DNA from: Candidatus Aenigmarchaeota archaeon LH_S4
Lineage (GTDB): Archaea > Aenigmatarchaeota > Aenigmatarchaeia > QMZS01
Assembly: GCA_023659975.1 (NCBI GenBank)
Contig: JAGXOI010000005.1
Location: forward strand, 1-33,507
DNA length: 33,507 bases
Direction: 5' to 3'
Each line of letters begins with the position of its first letter. Positions within the stretch are counted from its first letter, which is position 1. The notes beneath the pieces were generated by a model. The model had not been told where the DNA came from, searched no databases, and saw only the letters and a list, made by a program, of their open reading frames with translations. Positions 32,740-33,507 of this stretch are shown piece by piece. A program made the position numbers and the translations under genes.

Positions 32740-32886
32740 TCAATTGTATTTTTTAAATCCTATTCTCCTTGCAACCTCCCTAAAACAGTGTCTGCAATAA
32801 TATAGATGGTATTTAGTTATCACTCCAGTTGTTGCTCCACATCTTCTGCAGGTTGCAGGTGTATTATTTTTCTTTTCTGTTACCAT
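32740..32886 (-). CDS. rps14: Small-subunit ribosomal protein uS14, zinc form
   Basis: 48 residues. Start ATG 32886; a longer open frame upstream is only the shadow of rps11. Zinc site CRRC ... CRHC (TCRRCGATTGVITKYHLYYC then RHCFREVARRIGFKKYN), matching the archaeal uS14 pattern C.RCG....I.KY.L..CR.CFRE.A..(I/L)GF(K/R)K. Divergent from rps11 over 57 bp. Confidence 0.95.
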   Translation of the reverse strand: MVTEKKNNTPATCRRCGATTGVITKYHLYYCRHCFREVARRIGFKKYN

Positions 32887-32943
32887 AACTTTGTACAAAA
32901 AAGTTTTCTTAACAGTATTAAGATAAATAATTTTTAATATTTT

Positions 32944-33333
32944 ATGGGAGGAGAAACAAAAGGGATAGTACATATTTACTCGAGTGGGAATAATACAATT
33001 ATACACATAACTGATATTACAGGCTCTGAAACAATAGCAAGAGTGTCTGGAGGAATGGTTACAAAAGCAGATAGACTTAAGGGAGCCCCGTTTCAGGGAA
33101 TTCTTGCTGGAAAAAAAGCAGCAGCAGAAGCAAAAGAAAGAGGAATAGATAAAATTGATATTAGAATTAGAGCTCCTGGAGGAAATAAACAGATAAGTGT
33201 TGGAAAAGGGGTCCAATCTGCAATTAAGGCAATTTCAAAGTCTGGACTGAAAATAAATATTATTGAAGATGTAACTCCTATTGTTCATGGGTTTGTAAGA
33301 AGAAAGGGGGGTAGAAAGGGAAGAAGATTGTAA
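32944..33333 (+). CDS. rps11: Small-subunit ribosomal protein uS11
   Basis: 129 residues, platform of the 30S near the mRNA exit. GIVHIYSSGNNTIIHITDIT, the SGGMVTKADR(L)K segment, IRIRAPGGNKQ and the terminal DVTPIVHGFVRRKGGRKGRR are all uS11 signatures. Start ATG 32944 preceded by AAATAATTTTTAATATTTT. Isolated from the S13-S4-S11 operon found in most archaea. Confidence 0.96.
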   Translation: MGGETKGIVHIYSSGNNTIIHITDITGSETIARVSGGMVTKADRLKGAPFQGILAGKKAAAEAKERGIDKIDIRIRAPGGNKQISVGKGVQSAIKAISKSGLKINIIEDVTPIVHGFVRRKGGRKGRRL

Positions 33334-33343
33334 TTGATTCAAT

Positions 33344-33490
33344 ATGAGGAAAACCAAAAAAAGAAAGGTTAAGAATTGTAATCAAATTTCAAAGTATTTC
33401 CTCGTTTTATCTATTATCTTAATTTTAGTTTTGGTATTATGTGTTTTATCCTTATTGACACTCTCCACGATTAAAATCGGGAGATTCTGA
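33344..33490 (+). CDS. Possible small single-pass membrane protein
   Basis: 48 codons from ATG 33344: a basic start MRKTKKRKVKN, one hydrophobic helix of about 25 residues (YFLVLSIILILVLVLCVL) and a short tail. It starts 10 bp after rps11. Its end overlaps a transposon-type hairpin at 33462-33484, which argues that either the tail is recent or the frame is fortuitous. Confidence 0.3.
   Translation: MRKTKKRKVKNCNQISKYFLVLSIILILVLVLCVLSLLTLSTIKIGRF
33455..33490 (-). repeat. IS605-type right-end hairpin (3' end of a TnpB element beyond the edge)
   Basis: On the minus strand the sequence reads AGAATCTCCCGATTTTAATC then GTGGAGAGTGTCAA: stem TCTCC(A)CGAT/ATCGGGAGA with a TAAA loop, followed by GTGTCAA. 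This arrangement is typical of the 3' end of IS605-type elements and the guide-RNA scaffold of TnpB. It implies a minus-strand tnpB just to the right of the window. Confidence 0.5.
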
Positions 33491-33507
33491 GATCGCACTC
33501 TGAACCA

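Noticed and set aside
32503-32740. Box C/D or H/ACA small RNA with defined boxes
   Set aside because: A TGATGA occurs on the minus strand near 32700, but no matching CTGA box at a suitable distance was found, and no clear ACA-tailed hairpin on either strand.
32887-33216. N-terminal extension of the uS14 frame
   Set aside because: Antisense to rps11; the family N-terminus begins at ATG 32886.

Overview
The window is a low-GC, gene-dense piece of an archaeal genome, most likely from a small-genome DPANN-type lineage. The evidence is archaeal-type information genes (RadA, aIF1, eL40, uL30, archaeal FtsZ, SepRS, RtcA, geranylgeranyl reductase), a PriS-PriL primase fused into one chain as known in Nanoarchaeum, ribosomal protein genes scattered singly instead of in the usual long operons, split and intron-rich tRNA genes, and many very short or absent leaders. 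I cannot name the genus from sequence alone.

Layout. 1-170: the start of a TnpB-like gene running off the left edge, with its hairpin end. 229-2765: a LAGLIDADG protein with lost catalytic acids, a coiled-coil protein, RsmA/KsgA and uL30. 2851-5767: FtsZ, a membrane-anchored winged-helix protein, an unannotated 29-residue basic peptide resembling mS38/COX24, uS8 and a Nudix hydrolase. 5923-6925: a lipoprotein gene that begins exactly at a second copy of the TnpB start and end hairpin. 6945-8910: eL40, uL29, aIF1, fused primase. 8913-10642: two intron-containing tRNAs, Gly(CCC) with one intron and Glu(CUC) with three, on either side of rtcA and an EF-Tu-domain-2-like gene. 10672-19667: membrane protein, RadA, membrane protein and a 2182-residue surface subtilase. 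19895-22477: divergent SepRS and geranylgeranyl reductase. 22572-24391: a winged-helix/zinc-ribbon gene cut by an IS4/IS701-like insertion. 24451-25201: a small Cys-rich protein and ScpB.

The most unusual region is 25232-32487, a minus-strand gene series bounded by imperfect direct repeats. It holds two coiled-coil proteins, a small unknown, a coiled-coil/AAA+ protein truncated after the pore loop, a small GTPase-like P-loop protein with a Gly-Glu switch motif, a large protein whose N-terminus resembles GAP1 (GTPase-associated protein 1), with a multi-pass membrane half, and a further membrane protein. Modules are shared and nearly identical between genes, so the locus has shuffled recently. 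I read it as an archaeal relative of the NTPase/GAP1 conflict systems known from bacteria; this is inference.

32536-33490: a noncoding stretch sharing an RNA-like segment with the tRNA-Gly intron, divergent uS14 and uS11, and at the right edge a hairpin typical of the 3' end of a TnpB element. The window therefore begins and ends in compatible ends of IS605-type elements.
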